From assembly GCF_002161055.1 (NCBI RefSeq), contig NZ_NFLT01000003.1, forward strand, positions 62,001-126,000: DNA of 64,000 nucleotides. Reading direction: 5' to 3'. Made by a program: the position numbers and the translations under genes. The stretch's first letter is position 1; each line of letters starts with the position of its first letter. This DNA comes from Tyzzerella sp. An114 (GTDB lineage Bacteria > Bacillota > Clostridia > Lachnospirales > Anaerotignaceae). The notes beneath the pieces were generated by a model. The model was not told the DNA's origin. It ran no database searches and worked only from the letters and a program-made list of their open reading frames with translations. This document shows positions 17,213-25,540 of the stretch, piece by piece.

Positions 17213-17686
17213 ATGAAATGGTTTGTTGTTAAATGTGTACTTGTTGTATGGCTTTTTGTTATGATTTCAGGCTTTATTTCTTCTTCCAAGGTTGAAAATG
17301 TAAATTTTGATACATTGGTTCAAAATGTTAAAAGTGCAGGAGATACAGAAGGAATGACAGAAGTTGACAGCCTTAAAATAAAAGAGTTTTATGGCATAAA
17401 CAGAGATGATTATGAAGGCGTTATGCTCCTTAAGGGAGAAGACACAATGGACGTTAGAGAAATTTTAATTGTAAAAGCTTTATCTAAAGAGCAAGCAAAT
17501 TCTCTTGAGACAGCTGTAAATGATAGAAAAGAAAAGCAATTAAAAAGTTTTGAAGGCTATGGAGTTGAACAGACAAAGCTTTTGAATGATAGTGTTATAT
17601 CAGTTGAAGGTGTTTATGTGCTGTTTGCTGTGTCTCCTGATAGCCAGAATTTTTATGACGCTTTTTATAATACAATAAAGAAATAA
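17213..17686 (+). CDS. DUF4358-type exported protein
   Basis: A 157-residue protein with an N-terminal hydrophobic segment (residues 4-22) and an exported domain matching what I remember of DUF4358: DSLKIKEFYGINRDDYEGVMLLKGEDTMDVREILIVKA, then LSKEQANSLETAVNDRKEKQLKSFEGYG. DUF4358 genes commonly neighbour MBOAT and DHHW acetylation genes in Clostridia; the biochemical role is not established. It lies between the SGNH hydrolase (23 bases upstream) and the MBOAT gene (17 bases downstream), so it is probably an accessory of the same system. Confidence 0.8.
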   Translation: MKWFVVKCVLVVWLFVMISGFISSSKVENVNFDTLVQNVKSAGDTEGMTEVDSLKIKEFYGINRDDYEGVMLLKGEDTMDVREILIVKALSKEQANSLETAVNDRKEKQLKSFEGYGVEQTKLLNDSVISVEGVYVLFAVSPDSQNFYDAFYNTIKK

Positions 17687-17703
17687 AAGGGGCAGTATTT
17701 TAA

Positions 17704-19104
17704 ATGGTATTCAGTAGTATTATATTTATATTTTTATTTCTTCCAGTTCTCTTAGGGGTATATTACATTGTTCCCCAAAAATTTAGAAATATTATAATGC
17801 TTATATTCAGCCTTGTGTTTTATGCATGGGGTGAACCTGTATACATAATTCTTATGATATACAGTATAGTGTTTAACTATTTTATGGGATTAAATATAGG
17901 AGCACTTAAAGAAAAAGGAAGAAGAGCAAAAAGAACTTTTATTTTTACAGTTATTGTAAATTTATTTATACTTGGATTTTTTAAATATTATGACTTTTTT
18001 ATAGACAATATAAATTCAATTACAGGTTTAAATATTTCAGGTCATGACCTTCCTTTACCAATAGGACTTTCATTTTATACATTTCAAGCACTTTCATATA
18101 TAGCTGATGTGTATAAAGGAAAAGTTGCAAGTCAAAAAAATATAGTGTCCTTTGGTGTTTATATAGCCATGTTTCCACAGCTTGTAGCAGGTCCTATTGT
18201 TCAGTATAGTGACATTGATTATCAGCTTAAAAATAGAAAAGAGTCCTTTGAAAATTTTGGAACAGGTTCTTTTTATTTTTTATGGGGATTATTTAAAAAA
18301 GTGTTATTGGCAAATAGAATGGGTGTTATATTTGAAAGTATTATTCCATTAAGTCAGATGTCATCATTGACAGCTTGGATTGGAGCTTTGGCTTATACAT
18401 TCCAGATTTATTTTGACTTTAGTGGTTACTCTGATATGGCAATTGGTCTTGGATATATGTTTGGTTTTAAACTTAAGCCGAATTTTAGATATCCTTATTT
18501 GTCACAGAGTGTTACAGAGTTTTGGAGAAGATGGCATATATCTTTAGGTAGCTGGTTTAGAGAGTATGTTTATATTCCATTAGGTGGTAACAGAAAGGGT
18601 GTTTATAAACATATAAGAAATACTTTTGCTGTATGGCTTTTGACAGGTCTTTGGCATGGTGCCAGTTGGAATTTTGTTGTATGGGGTTTATATTATGGTG
18701 TAATACTTATAATAGAAAAATATTTTTTAAAAAATATTATTGATGTATTGCCTAGTATTGTTTTAAGAATATATACTATGATTGTTGTAATTATAGGTTG
18801 GGTATTCTTTTTCAGTAAAGACCTTACATCAGCCATAGACTATATTAGAGTTATGTTTGGATTTGATAATATAGCCCTTTGGGATACAACAGGGATATAT
18901 TATATAATTACAGGAGGAATTTCTCTTATTATATGTGCCATATGTTCTACACCTCTTTTATATGCAATTGTGCAAAAATGTATTGAGAGAAGAAAAAATA
19001 AATGTGCTTTTTATATATGCTTTTTACATATAATAATATTTGTTGTTGCAGTGGCATATCTTGTTGGAGATACATATAATCCTTTCTTATACTTTAGATT
19101 TTAA
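17704..19104 (+). CDS. MBOAT O-acyltransferase (AlgI/DltB type)
   Basis: A 466-residue polytopic membrane acyltransferase. The family signatures are FFKYYDFF, LPLPIGLSFYTFQALSYIADVYKG, EFWRRWHISLGSWFREYVYIPLGG, and TGLWHGASWNFVVWG with the catalytic histidine near residue 318. MBOAT proteins of the AlgI group pass acetyl groups from a cytoplasmic donor across the membrane to an extracellular partner. The next gene is a DHHW/AlgJ-like protein, the expected partner. The acceptor polymer (peptidoglycan, teichoic acid or exopolysaccharide) is not revealed here. Confidence 0.95.
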   Translation: MVFSSIIFIFLFLPVLLGVYYIVPQKFRNIIMLIFSLVFYAWGEPVYIILMIYSIVFNYFMGLNIGALKEKGRRAKRTFIFTVIVNLFILGFFKYYDFFIDNINSITGLNISGHDLPLPIGLSFYTFQALSYIADVYKGKVASQKNIVSFGVYIAMFPQLVAGPIVQYSDIDYQLKNRKESFENFGTGSFYFLWGLFKKVLLANRMGVIFESIIPLSQMSSLTAWIGALAYTFQIYFDFSGYSDMAIGLGYMFGFKLKPNFRYPYLSQSVTEFWRRWHISLGSWFREYVYIPLGGNRKGVYKHIRNTFAVWLLTGLWHGASWNFVVWGLYYGVILIIEKYFLKNIIDVLPSIVLRIYTMIVVIIGWVFFFSKDLTSAIDYIRVMFGFDNIALWDTTGIYYIITGGISLIICAICSTPLLYAIVQKCIERRKNKCAFYICFLHIIIFVVAVAYLVGDTYNPFLYFRF

Positions 19105-19115
19105 GGTGATATTTT

Positions 19116-20258
19116 ATGAATAGAAGAATACAAAAAAAAAGACAGCTTAAAACAGGTGTTTTTATGGGTATTATTTTTATTGTTGCTGTCTTTTTTATTA
19201 CAATATTAAATTTTGTTGCTCCTGATAGAGAGTTTTCCAATAGAGAAAATAGACTTTTACAGTTAACACCTTCTATATCTGGTGAGACTATTGCTGATGG
19301 AACATTTATGAAAAAATTTGAAAGCTATTTATCAGACCAGTTTGCTTTTAGAGATTTTTACATGAGAATACGTTCATTTTCAGAGCTTACTTTGGGAAGT
19401 AGAGAGTCTAATGGTGTATATTATGGCAGTAATGGTTATTTATTTGAAAAGACAGCTTCTTTTGGAGTACATGATAATGAAAATAGAGAAGCTGTAAGTA
19501 ATTTTGCTAAAAAACATGAAGGCATAAATATGTATATGATGATTGTTCCAAATAGTGTATGGGTTATGAGTGAAAAGCTACCTAAATTTGCACCTGTTGA
19601 AAATCAAAGAGAACAGATTGAACAGTGGGCAAATTCTGTTACTGATGTAAATTTTATTGATATATGTGATAAAATGCGTGGTCATCAAGATGAGTATATA
19701 TATTACAGAACAGACCACCATTGGACAACACTTGGGGCAAAATATGCTTTTGAGTCCTTTGCAGAGGTTGCAGAAATAGAGTATTCTCTTGATAATTATA
19801 AAGAATATACTGTTAAAACAGATTTTTCAGGTACTCTTGAGTCAAAAAGCGGATATATGGTAGAAGATGACACTATAAATGTTTATATTCCTTCACAGAT
19901 AGAGAAGGTTATAGTTACAGATAGTGACACAGGAAAAGTTTCACCTTCATTATATGATAGTACAAAACTTTCGAGTAGTGAGCCTTACGCTGTGTTTTTA
20001 GGAGGAAACAGCGGAATGAAAGAGATAGAAACAATGTCAGACAGTGGAAGAAATATTCTTATTTTTAAAGATTCCTATGCAAATTGTTTTATTCCTTTCT
20101 TGACACCATATTTTTCAAATATATATGTTGTTGACCCAAGATATTATTATGGTGATGTTGAAAAAATAATGACAGATAAAAATATTACAGATGTTCTTTT
20201 CCTTTATAATGCAAATACATTGTTTGAGGATAGTTCATTGTATCAGGTTATTTCTTAA
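19116..20258 (+). CDS. DHHW-family (AlgJ/AlgX-like) acetyltransfer protein
   Basis: A 380-residue protein with an N-terminal membrane anchor (about residues 13-33) and an extracellular SGNH-like domain. The DHHW motif lies at residues 200-203 in YYRTDHHWTTLG, and the likely nucleophile serine lies in IFKDSYANCFIPFL near residue 325. This resembles the Asp-His...Ser catalytic set of AlgX/AlgJ, which O-acetylate alginate. AAGGTGAT precedes the start, 11 bases after the MBOAT gene. It is the last gene of the four-gene locus and is followed by a hairpin. Confidence 0.9.
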   Translation: MNRRIQKKRQLKTGVFMGIIFIVAVFFITILNFVAPDREFSNRENRLLQLTPSISGETIADGTFMKKFESYLSDQFAFRDFYMRIRSFSELTLGSRESNGVYYGSNGYLFEKTASFGVHDNENREAVSNFAKKHEGINMYMMIVPNSVWVMSEKLPKFAPVENQREQIEQWANSVTDVNFIDICDKMRGHQDEYIYYRTDHHWTTLGAKYAFESFAEVAEIEYSLDNYKEYTVKTDFSGTLESKSGYMVEDDTINVYIPSQIEKVIVTDSDTGKVSPSLYDSTKLSSSEPYAVFLGGNSGMKEIETMSDSGRNILIFKDSYANCFIPFLTPYFSNIYVVDPRYYYGDVEKIMTDKNITDVLFLYNANTLFEDSSLYQVIS

Positions 20259-20265
20259 ATTTTAT

Positions 20266-20300
20266 GAAGGAGATGATATATCATTTCCTTCTTTTATTTT
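20266..20300 (+). terminator. Terminator after the O-acetylation locus
   Basis: A long stem (GAAGGA...TCCTTC enclosing ATGATATATCAT) is followed by TTTTATTTT. Confidence 0.85.
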
Positions 20301-20351
20301 GCCATAATGTGTAATATAATATAATTATAAATGTTTCGGGAGGAATTTGTG

Positions 20352-20960
20352 ATGGATAAAAATATTAAAAAACTTACAGATAATAAGTTTTTAAATCTTT
20401 TTCAGATTGACGCTGTTGACAGAAATGGTAAAAATTTTAATTATTACTTTGCCTCAAGAGGTGATGGTGACACTATGAAATATGTCACAAAAGAAAATCA
20501 CCCTGAAGGTATTATGATATATGCAGTTTTAAAAGATGACCCTTCAAAAATCGTGCTTGTAAAACAGTATAGATACCCTATAAATGACTTTATATATGAA
20601 ATGCCAGCTGGTCTTGTGGATGCTGGTGAGACTGGTGCTTTTTGTGCTGTAAGAGAGTTTAAAGAGGAAACAGGTATGACTCTTAGCCTTATAAATAATG
20701 GCGAAAGTCCTATGAGTAGACCTTTCTACACAAGTGTAGGTCTTACTGATGAGTCTGTAAGCATATATTATGGATATGCAGAGGGTGAACCTTCACAGGA
20801 GTGGCTTGAAGCAACAGAGACTATAAACACAAAAATTGTTGACAGAAAAGAGGCTTTGAGAATTCTTAAAGAAGAAAAAGTTGCTATGAAATGTGCTCTC
20901 CTTCTTATGCAGTTTATAAACAGTAGTGACGATAATCCTTTTGGTTTTTTGGATTTTTAA
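20352..20960 (+). CDS. Nudix hydrolase, ADP-ribose pyrophosphatase-like
   Basis: A 202-residue Nudix protein. The Nudix box is GLVDAGETGAFCAVREFKEETGM, matching GX5EX7REUXEEXGU. The preceding KIVLVKQYRYPINDFIYEMPAG is typical of ADP-ribose pyrophosphatases (NudF type), which split ADP-ribose to AMP and ribose-5-phosphate. The ATG at 20352 follows GGGAGG by eight bases; an in-frame ATG seven codons upstream precedes that site and is rejected. It has no partner that fixes its substrate. Confidence 0.9.
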   Translation: MDKNIKKLTDNKFLNLFQIDAVDRNGKNFNYYFASRGDGDTMKYVTKENHPEGIMIYAVLKDDPSKIVLVKQYRYPINDFIYEMPAGLVDAGETGAFCAVREFKEETGMTLSLINNGESPMSRPFYTSVGLTDESVSIYYGYAEGEPSQEWLEATETINTKIVDRKEALRILKEEKVAMKCALLLMQFINSSDDNPFGFLDF

Positions 20961-21008
20961 TAAAAATCTTTTAGATATAAAGCTAAAATAAAGAGAGGAG
21001 TGTTTCTA

Positions 21009-21878
21009 ATGAAAGACTATGTACTTGAAAACGAAAAAATCAGAATAAGAGTGAGTTCAAAGGGCGGGGAACTTAAATCACTTAAAACAAAAGACAAAAA
21101 AAGCTATCTTTGGAATAGTGACCCTAAATATTGGGGATATTCATCACCAGTACTCTTTCCTTTCGTTGGACGTATGAGAGATAATACTTATACATATAAC
21201 GGAAAGGAATATAATGTTTTGCAGCATGGTTTTGCGAGAACATCAGAATTTGAACTCCATGACAGCACAGATAAGACCGTTTCATTTATTTTTACAGAGA
21301 ATGAGGAAACACTTGAAAGATATCCTTTCAAATTTAATCTTATATGTGGTTATAAAATTGAGGACAATAAAGTTATTGTTTCATGGACTGTAAAAAATAC
21401 TAATGATTGTGATATGCCTTTCTTTATAGGTGCTCACCCTGCTTTTATGTGTCCAAGCAGAGAAAATTCAACAGGTTGTTTCTTAAAATTTGATGGTGTT
21501 GATGAAATATCATGTAGAGATTTTAGACCTAGCGGATATGTTGATGAGACATTTACTGTAAGAAAACTTGATGAAGGTACTCTTGAGATAAATGACGATT
21601 TACTTGGCGGAAACACTCTTGTACTTGAAAATAGTCAGGTTAAGAGTATATCCCTTCTCACACCGGAAAAAGTACCTTATATAAAAGTTGATTTTGATGC
21701 TCCTGTTGTTGGAATATGGTCAAAAGAGAACTCTGATAATACTTTTGTATGTATTGAGCCTTGGTATGGAAGATGTGACAGTGCTATGGCAGACAGAGAA
21801 ATAACAAATAAACAGTGGGTTAATATTTTAAAACCAGGAGAGAAATTTAAAACTTCATACACAATAGAAGTTTTTTAA
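21009..21878 (+). CDS. Aldose 1-epimerase family protein (LacX-like)
   Basis: A 289-residue galactose-mutarotase-fold protein. The sequence starts with YVLENEKIRIRVSSKGGELKSLK, includes the family segment PVLFPFVGRMRDNTYTYNGKEYNVLQHGFAR, the IGAHPAFMCP histidine motif, and a C-terminal CIEPWYGRCD. Relatives such as LacX act on sugars or hexose phosphates in the cytoplasm; the exact substrate is unknown. The start ATG at 21009 is preceded by GAGAGGAG. It follows the Nudix gene by about 48 bases. Confidence 0.85.
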   Translation: MKDYVLENEKIRIRVSSKGGELKSLKTKDKKSYLWNSDPKYWGYSSPVLFPFVGRMRDNTYTYNGKEYNVLQHGFARTSEFELHDSTDKTVSFIFTENEETLERYPFKFNLICGYKIEDNKVIVSWTVKNTNDCDMPFFIGAHPAFMCPSRENSTGCFLKFDGVDEISCRDFRPSGYVDETFTVRKLDEGTLEINDDLLGGNTLVLENSQVKSISLLTPEKVPYIKVDFDAPVVGIWSKENSDNTFVCIEPWYGRCDSAMADREITNKQWVNILKPGEKFKTSYTIEVF

Positions 21879-21925
21879 AAAAATTTAGTTGATTAATTTA
21901 ATTTTCTAAAATAAAATAGTTATAT

Positions 21926-21962
21926 CAAAAAGGCTGAAAATTTTTAAATTTTCAGCTTTTTT
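21926..21962 (+). terminator. Terminator after the epimerase-like gene
   Basis: The stem GCTGAAAATTT/AAATTTTCAGC with a short AT loop is followed by a T run. Confidence 0.88.
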
Positions 21963-22000
21963 AAAGTAAATAAATTATTTGTTTGAAAGGTAGGTAAAAA

Positions 22001-23074
22001 ATGAAAAAACTTTTAATGATATTTATGGCTTTGTCTCTTTCTGTGGGAGCAATTTCAGGTTGTAGTAATAGTAGTAATAACAAAAATAATGATAATTCAA
22101 GTGCTGTTACAAAAAAAGATGAAGTTTTTATAAATGAAAAATATTCTGCAACAGGAATGAAAACAATAGGTGGAAATGATTTTTCTCCTGAAACAGATAA
22201 GACAGCTATTGCAGAGCCTTCTTTTGGTTTTGGTATAAAGCACCCTGATGAGATTTATAGTCTTATAGAGAGTCAAAAAATGGGTGGATATGCCATAGAG
22301 CCATATTCTCTTGGTCTTGGATATTTCATAAGTGAAAGTGATGTTTTCTATCTTTCTGGTGTTTGGAGATACGAAAAGAATGCACCAGGTATGGACGAAA
22401 ATTTTGAAATGTGGAAAGCTCTTTATACAAATGTAGAAGTTATTACAGAAACTGATGATAATATATATTATTGGGGATATAACAACGATATTTCAGCTTT
22501 GACACTTACTGATGAACAGAAAAAAGACATTGAGACAGCAATAGGACTTCTTGATGAACTTAAAAATAATGTATGTATATTTACTCCTGAAATTGTTGAT
22601 ATTACAGAGGTTCAAGGAGACCTTTCATCTTTTGAGGTAAAAGACATGGAGGGAAACACTGTTACACAGGATATATTTGCAGATTATGACATAACAATGG
22701 TTAATATATGGGCTACATGGTGTGGACCTTGTCTTTCTGAACTTACTGAGATAGGCGAACTTTACAAAGAATTACCTGAAAAGACAAATATAATTTCAAT
22801 TTGTACTGATGGTGCCAGTGAAACTGATTTTGCAAAAGAGATTTTAAAAGAAAGTGGTTGTGATTTTACAACAATAATTCCTTCTGCTGATATGGAAAAC
22901 AATTTCTTAAGAAATATATCATCAATACCTTATACTATATTTGTAAATTCAAAGGGTGAAATTGTAGGTAAAGCACAGGTTGGTGTTCCTGCTCCAGAAG
23001 GGCAGATAAAAGATGCCTATAAAGATATTATTATGGATAGACTTGAAAGTTTAAGTGGTGGTCAGAGTGAGTAA
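22001..23074 (+). CDS. Thioredoxin-fold (TlpA-like) lipoprotein
   Basis: A 357-residue lipoprotein. Signal peptide and lipobox AISGC place the acylated cysteine at residue 21. An S/N-rich linker and an unknown domain of about 170 residues follow, then a TlpA/ResA-like thioredoxin domain with NIWATWCGPCLSELTEIGEL (about residues 235-254), whose CGPC is the redox site, and the cis-proline region SSIPYTIFVN. It is an extracytoplasmic thiol-disulfide oxidoreductase. The two following genes encode a CXXC microprotein and a membrane ferredoxin, so electrons may pass through this set. Confidence 0.92.
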   Translation: MKKLLMIFMALSLSVGAISGCSNSSNNKNNDNSSAVTKKDEVFINEKYSATGMKTIGGNDFSPETDKTAIAEPSFGFGIKHPDEIYSLIESQKMGGYAIEPYSLGLGYFISESDVFYLSGVWRYEKNAPGMDENFEMWKALYTNVEVITETDDNIYYWGYNNDISALTLTDEQKKDIETAIGLLDELKNNVCIFTPEIVDITEVQGDLSSFEVKDMEGNTVTQDIFADYDITMVNIWATWCGPCLSELTEIGELYKELPEKTNIISICTDGASETDFAKEILKESGCDFTTIIPSADMENNFLRNISSIPYTIFVNSKGEIVGKAQVGVPAPEGQIKDAYKDIIMDRLESLSGGQSE

Positions 23075-23201
23075 ATATATTAAATATATAATTTTGGTTT
23101 TATCAATTTTATTTATATATGTAGGTATACAGAGAGGAGAGGAAGCTCTTGTATTTCAAAAGGCAGTAAAAATATGTCTTGAATGTATAGGAGTTGGTTA
23201 A
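23067..23201 (+). CDS. CD1871A-family CXXC microprotein
   Basis: A 44-residue protein too short for usual gene calling. It starts with GTG at 23067, overlapping the end of the thioredoxin gene by eight bases. It has one transmembrane helix (YIKYIILVLSILFIYVGIQ), a basic/acidic RGEEALVFQKA stretch and a C-terminal ICLECIGVG with the CXXC pair. This matches the small CD1871A-type proteins found between TlpA-like and 4Fe-4S membrane proteins in Clostridia. Its function is not established; position and cysteines suggest a membrane redox relay. The tight overlap implies translational coupling. Confidence 0.87.
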   Translation: MSKYIKYIILVLSILFIYVGIQRGEEALVFQKAVKICLECIGVG

Positions 23202-23204
23202 AAA

Positions 23205-24053
23205 ATGGCAGTTAATAAAAAAAGACATATATTTCAAACTTTAGCCACACTATTTACAAATGGATATGTTACAGGATTTATGGCAGGTAAAATATATGAC
23301 GGTAAACTTAAAACATTCTGTGTTCCTGGTTTAAACTGTTATTCATGCCCCGGTGCTTTAGGTTCCTGTCCCATAGGTGCAATGCAGTCTGTTATAGGTG
23401 GAAGAAAACACAGTTTTTCATACTATACAGCCGGCATAATAATGCTTTTTGGAGTTATACTTGGAAGATTTGTTTGTGGGGTTTTATGTCCTTTCGGTTT
23501 TATACAGGATTTGCTACATAAAATACCTTCCAAAAAGTTTAAAGTCCCTTATAATATACATAAAATACTTGTAAAATTTAAGTATATTATAGCTTTTTTG
23601 ATGGTAATAATACTACCAGCTATATTGACAAATAAATTCGGTATTGCATCGCCATATTTCTGTAAATGGATTTGTCCTGTTGGAACTCTTGAAGGTGGTT
23701 TGCCTTTAATATCTACAAATGAGACTTTGAGAAATGGACTTGGCTTTCTCTTTGGTTGGAAGGCATTTATACTTATTGTGGTCATATTCCTTTCAATAGT
23801 TATGTATAGACCGTTTTGTAAATATCTTTGTCCTTTAGGTGCTTTTTATTCTGTATTTAACCGTTACAGTTTTTATACAATGTCTATTGATGAAGATAAA
23901 TGTATAAAATGTGGTGTATGTGAAAAAGTATGTGGTATGCAGGTCAAAGTTATGGAAAATATAAATAGCCTTGAATGTATAAGATGTGGAGATTGTAAAG
24001 CTTCATGTCCTCATAAGGCTATAAAATCAGGTTTTCAGTTTAAAATAAAGTGA
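23205..24053 (+). CDS. NapH/MauN-like 4Fe-4S membrane protein
   Basis: A 282-residue polytopic membrane ferredoxin. Transmembrane segments alternate with conserved cysteine motifs FVCGVLCPFGF, KWICPVGTLEG and FCKYLCPLGAF. The C terminus holds two 4Fe-4S motifs, CIKCGVCEKVC and CIRCGDCKASCP. Related proteins (NapH, CcoG-like, YccM) move electrons across or along the membrane. It begins three bases after the CXXC microprotein, with GGAG inside that gene. With the TlpA-like lipoprotein, this forms a likely electron export chain to extracytoplasmic thiols. Confidence 0.92.
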   Translation: MAVNKKRHIFQTLATLFTNGYVTGFMAGKIYDGKLKTFCVPGLNCYSCPGALGSCPIGAMQSVIGGRKHSFSYYTAGIIMLFGVILGRFVCGVLCPFGFIQDLLHKIPSKKFKVPYNIHKILVKFKYIIAFLMVIILPAILTNKFGIASPYFCKWICPVGTLEGGLPLISTNETLRNGLGFLFGWKAFILIVVIFLSIVMYRPFCKYLCPLGAFYSVFNRYSFYTMSIDEDKCIKCGVCEKVCGMQVKVMENINSLECIRCGDCKASCPHKAIKSGFQFKIK

Positions 24054-24078
24054 TATAAAGTTATAAATATATAAAAAT

Positions 24079-24105
24079 AGGGGGAAAATATTCCTCCTTT
24101 TTTTT
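24079..24105 (+). terminator. Terminator after the redox cassette
   Basis: The stem GGGGGAA/TTCCTCC with one G-T pair and an AT loop is followed by an eight-base T run. Confidence 0.8.
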
Positions 24106-24172
24106 AATTTTTAAATATTGATATAAATTAAAATAGTGTGTATCATTAAGTAATAGTGGGGAGGTTTTTATA

Positions 24173-24607
24173 ATGAAGATTTCAACAAAAGGCCGATATG
24201 CCTTAAGACTTATGCTTGATATAGCTATAAATGATAGTGGAGAACCTGTAAGACTTAAAGATATTGCAAAGCGTCAAGAGATTTCTGTAAAATATCTTGA
24301 GAGTATAGCTTCTATACTTTCAAAAGCTGGATTTATAAAAAGTATAAGAGGAGCTCAGGGAGGATACAGACTTACAAAAAGTACAGATAATTACACTGTG
24401 GGAAGTATTTTAAGACTTACAGAAGGTAGTATGTCTCCTGTTGATTGTCTTGATGAAGATATGGGATATTGTGACCGTGCAAGTGATTGCACAACATTAA
24501 AACTTTGGAGAGAGCTTGACAATGCCATAAAAAGTGTTATTGATAAATACACTCTTAGAGATTTGGTTGATTGGGAAAAAGAAAAGGGATACGATTATTT
24601 TATATGA
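24173..24607 (+). CDS. Rrf2-family transcriptional regulator (IscR-like)
   Basis: A 144-residue Rrf2 regulator. The N-terminal winged helix is MKISTKGRYALRLMLDIA...RLKDIAKRQEISVKYLESIASILSKAGFIKSIRGAQGGYRL. Three cysteines (in SPVDCLDEDMGYCDRASDCTTL, about residues 92-107) match the spacing of the iron-sulfur cluster ligands of IscR-type proteins. Such regulators sense Fe-S status or cysteine supply. No isc/suf operon follows; the gene is monocistronic between terminators. Its location next to the redox cassette may be coincidental. Confidence 0.92.
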   Translation: MKISTKGRYALRLMLDIAINDSGEPVRLKDIAKRQEISVKYLESIASILSKAGFIKSIRGAQGGYRLTKSTDNYTVGSILRLTEGSMSPVDCLDEDMGYCDRASDCTTLKLWRELDNAIKSVIDKYTLRDLVDWEKEKGYDYFI

Positions 24608-24640
24608 AAGAAGTTATTTGCTTCTTTCATATTTATTATA
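24603..24640 (+). terminator. Terminator after the Rrf2 gene
   Basis: The stem TATGAAAGAAG/CTTCTTTCATA overlaps the stop codon and is followed by a T-rich tract. Confidence 0.8.
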
Positions 24641-24645
24641 GAAAT

Positions 24646-24682
24646 AAAAAAAGAATTTCTAAATTTATTAGAAATTCTTTTT
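24646..24682 (-). terminator. Terminator of tRNA-Leu
   Basis: The stem AAGAATTTCTAA/TTAGAAATTCTT has a short loop, with T runs on both strands. On the minus strand it lies just after the tRNA 3' end. Confidence 0.85.
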
Positions 24683-24687
24683 AAAAC

Positions 24688-24770
24688 TGCCGGTGGCCGG
24701 ACTCGAACCGGCACGGATATTCTCCGCTTGATTTTGAGTCAAGTGCGTCTGCCAATTCCGCCACACCGGC
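24688..24770 (-). tRNA. tRNA-Leu (anticodon CAA)
   Basis: An 83-base tRNA. The acceptor stem GCCGGTG pairs with CACCGGC, with discriminator A. The anticodon loop is CTCAAAA, giving anticodon CAA (24736-24734), which reads UUG. A long variable arm and the TTCGAGTC T-loop are present, as expected for leucine tRNA. The 3' CCA is not encoded. It is transcribed from the minus strand, against the flanking genes. Confidence 0.97.
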
Positions 24771-24849
24771 AAAATTTAACTGCTTATATATAATAGCACA
24801 GTAATTTTGAAATTGCAACATATTTTTTTTAATAAAACAAATTAAAAAT

Positions 24850-24875
24850 GGAACAATTTTCTTTATTTTAACGTC
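24850..24875 (+). promoter_or_regulatory. ECF-type promoter of the sigma factor operon
   Basis: GGAAC (24850-24854) and CGTC (24872-24875) are separated by 17 bases, the arrangement typical of promoters read by ECF sigma factors. The predicted start is about 38 bases before the sigma gene. Autoregulation by the encoded sigma factor is the likely reading. I did not see a second such site elsewhere in the window. Confidence 0.65.
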
Positions 24876-24919
24876 ACATTTTAAGTGATGTATTATGATT
24901 AGACAGGGGGTTTTTAAAG

Positions 24920-25540
24920 ATGTCTGATGAGAGAACAGATATCCTTATAAAATCGGCTTTAAAAGGAGATATGGCTTCTTTTGAGGAGCTTATACTTTCC
25001 TATGAAAAGAAGGTTTATAATGTGGCTTTGAGGGTTTTGAAAAATCCTGAGGACGCAAAGGATATATCTCAAGAGGTTTTTATAAAGATATATAAAAATC
25101 TTGATAAATTTGATGGAAAATCATCTTTTTCTACATGGGTTTATAGAATTACAACTAATGCTTGTATTGATGAACTTAGAAAGAAAAAAGGTAAAGAAAC
25201 TTTTTCTATGGATAGCGAAATTGAGGAGGATGAAGGAAGTTTTAAAAGAGAGTTTGCTGACAATTCTCCTTCTCCTGAGGAGGCTGTTATATCTAAAGAG
25301 ACAGGAAATGAGATTATAAAATCCGTTGAAAAACTTTCTGATGAGCATAGAACAATAATTGTACTTAGAGATATTCACGGTCTTAGCTATACAGAAATTG
25401 CAGATATGACAGGATTGTCTATTGGAACTGTGAAGTCACGAATTTCAAGGGCTAGATTACATCTTAAAAATATTATTATTGGAAATAGGGAACAAAAATT
25501 TAATAATATCGTCAATATAAATGAAAGGAGGGCAAGATAA
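24920..25540 (+). CDS. ECF-subfamily RNA polymerase sigma factor
   Basis: A 206-residue extracytoplasmic-function sigma factor, SigW-like. Region 2 spans YNVALRVLKNPEDAKDISQEVFIKIYKNLDKFDGKSSFSTWVYRITTNACIDELRK (about residues 33-90). An acidic linker follows. Region 4 is EKLSDEHRTIIVLRDIHGLSYTEIADMTGLSIGTVKSRISRAR (about 137-180), the helix-turn-helix that reads the -35 element. The stop codon touches the start of the anti-sigma gene. An ECF-type promoter precedes it, indicating autoregulation in response to envelope stress of unknown kind. Confidence 0.95.
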   Translation: MSDERTDILIKSALKGDMASFEELILSYEKKVYNVALRVLKNPEDAKDISQEVFIKIYKNLDKFDGKSSFSTWVYRITTNACIDELRKKKGKETFSMDSEIEEDEGSFKREFADNSPSPEEAVISKETGNEIIKSVEKLSDEHRTIIVLRDIHGLSYTEIADMTGLSIGTVKSRISRARLHLKNIIIGNREQKFNNIVNINERRAR

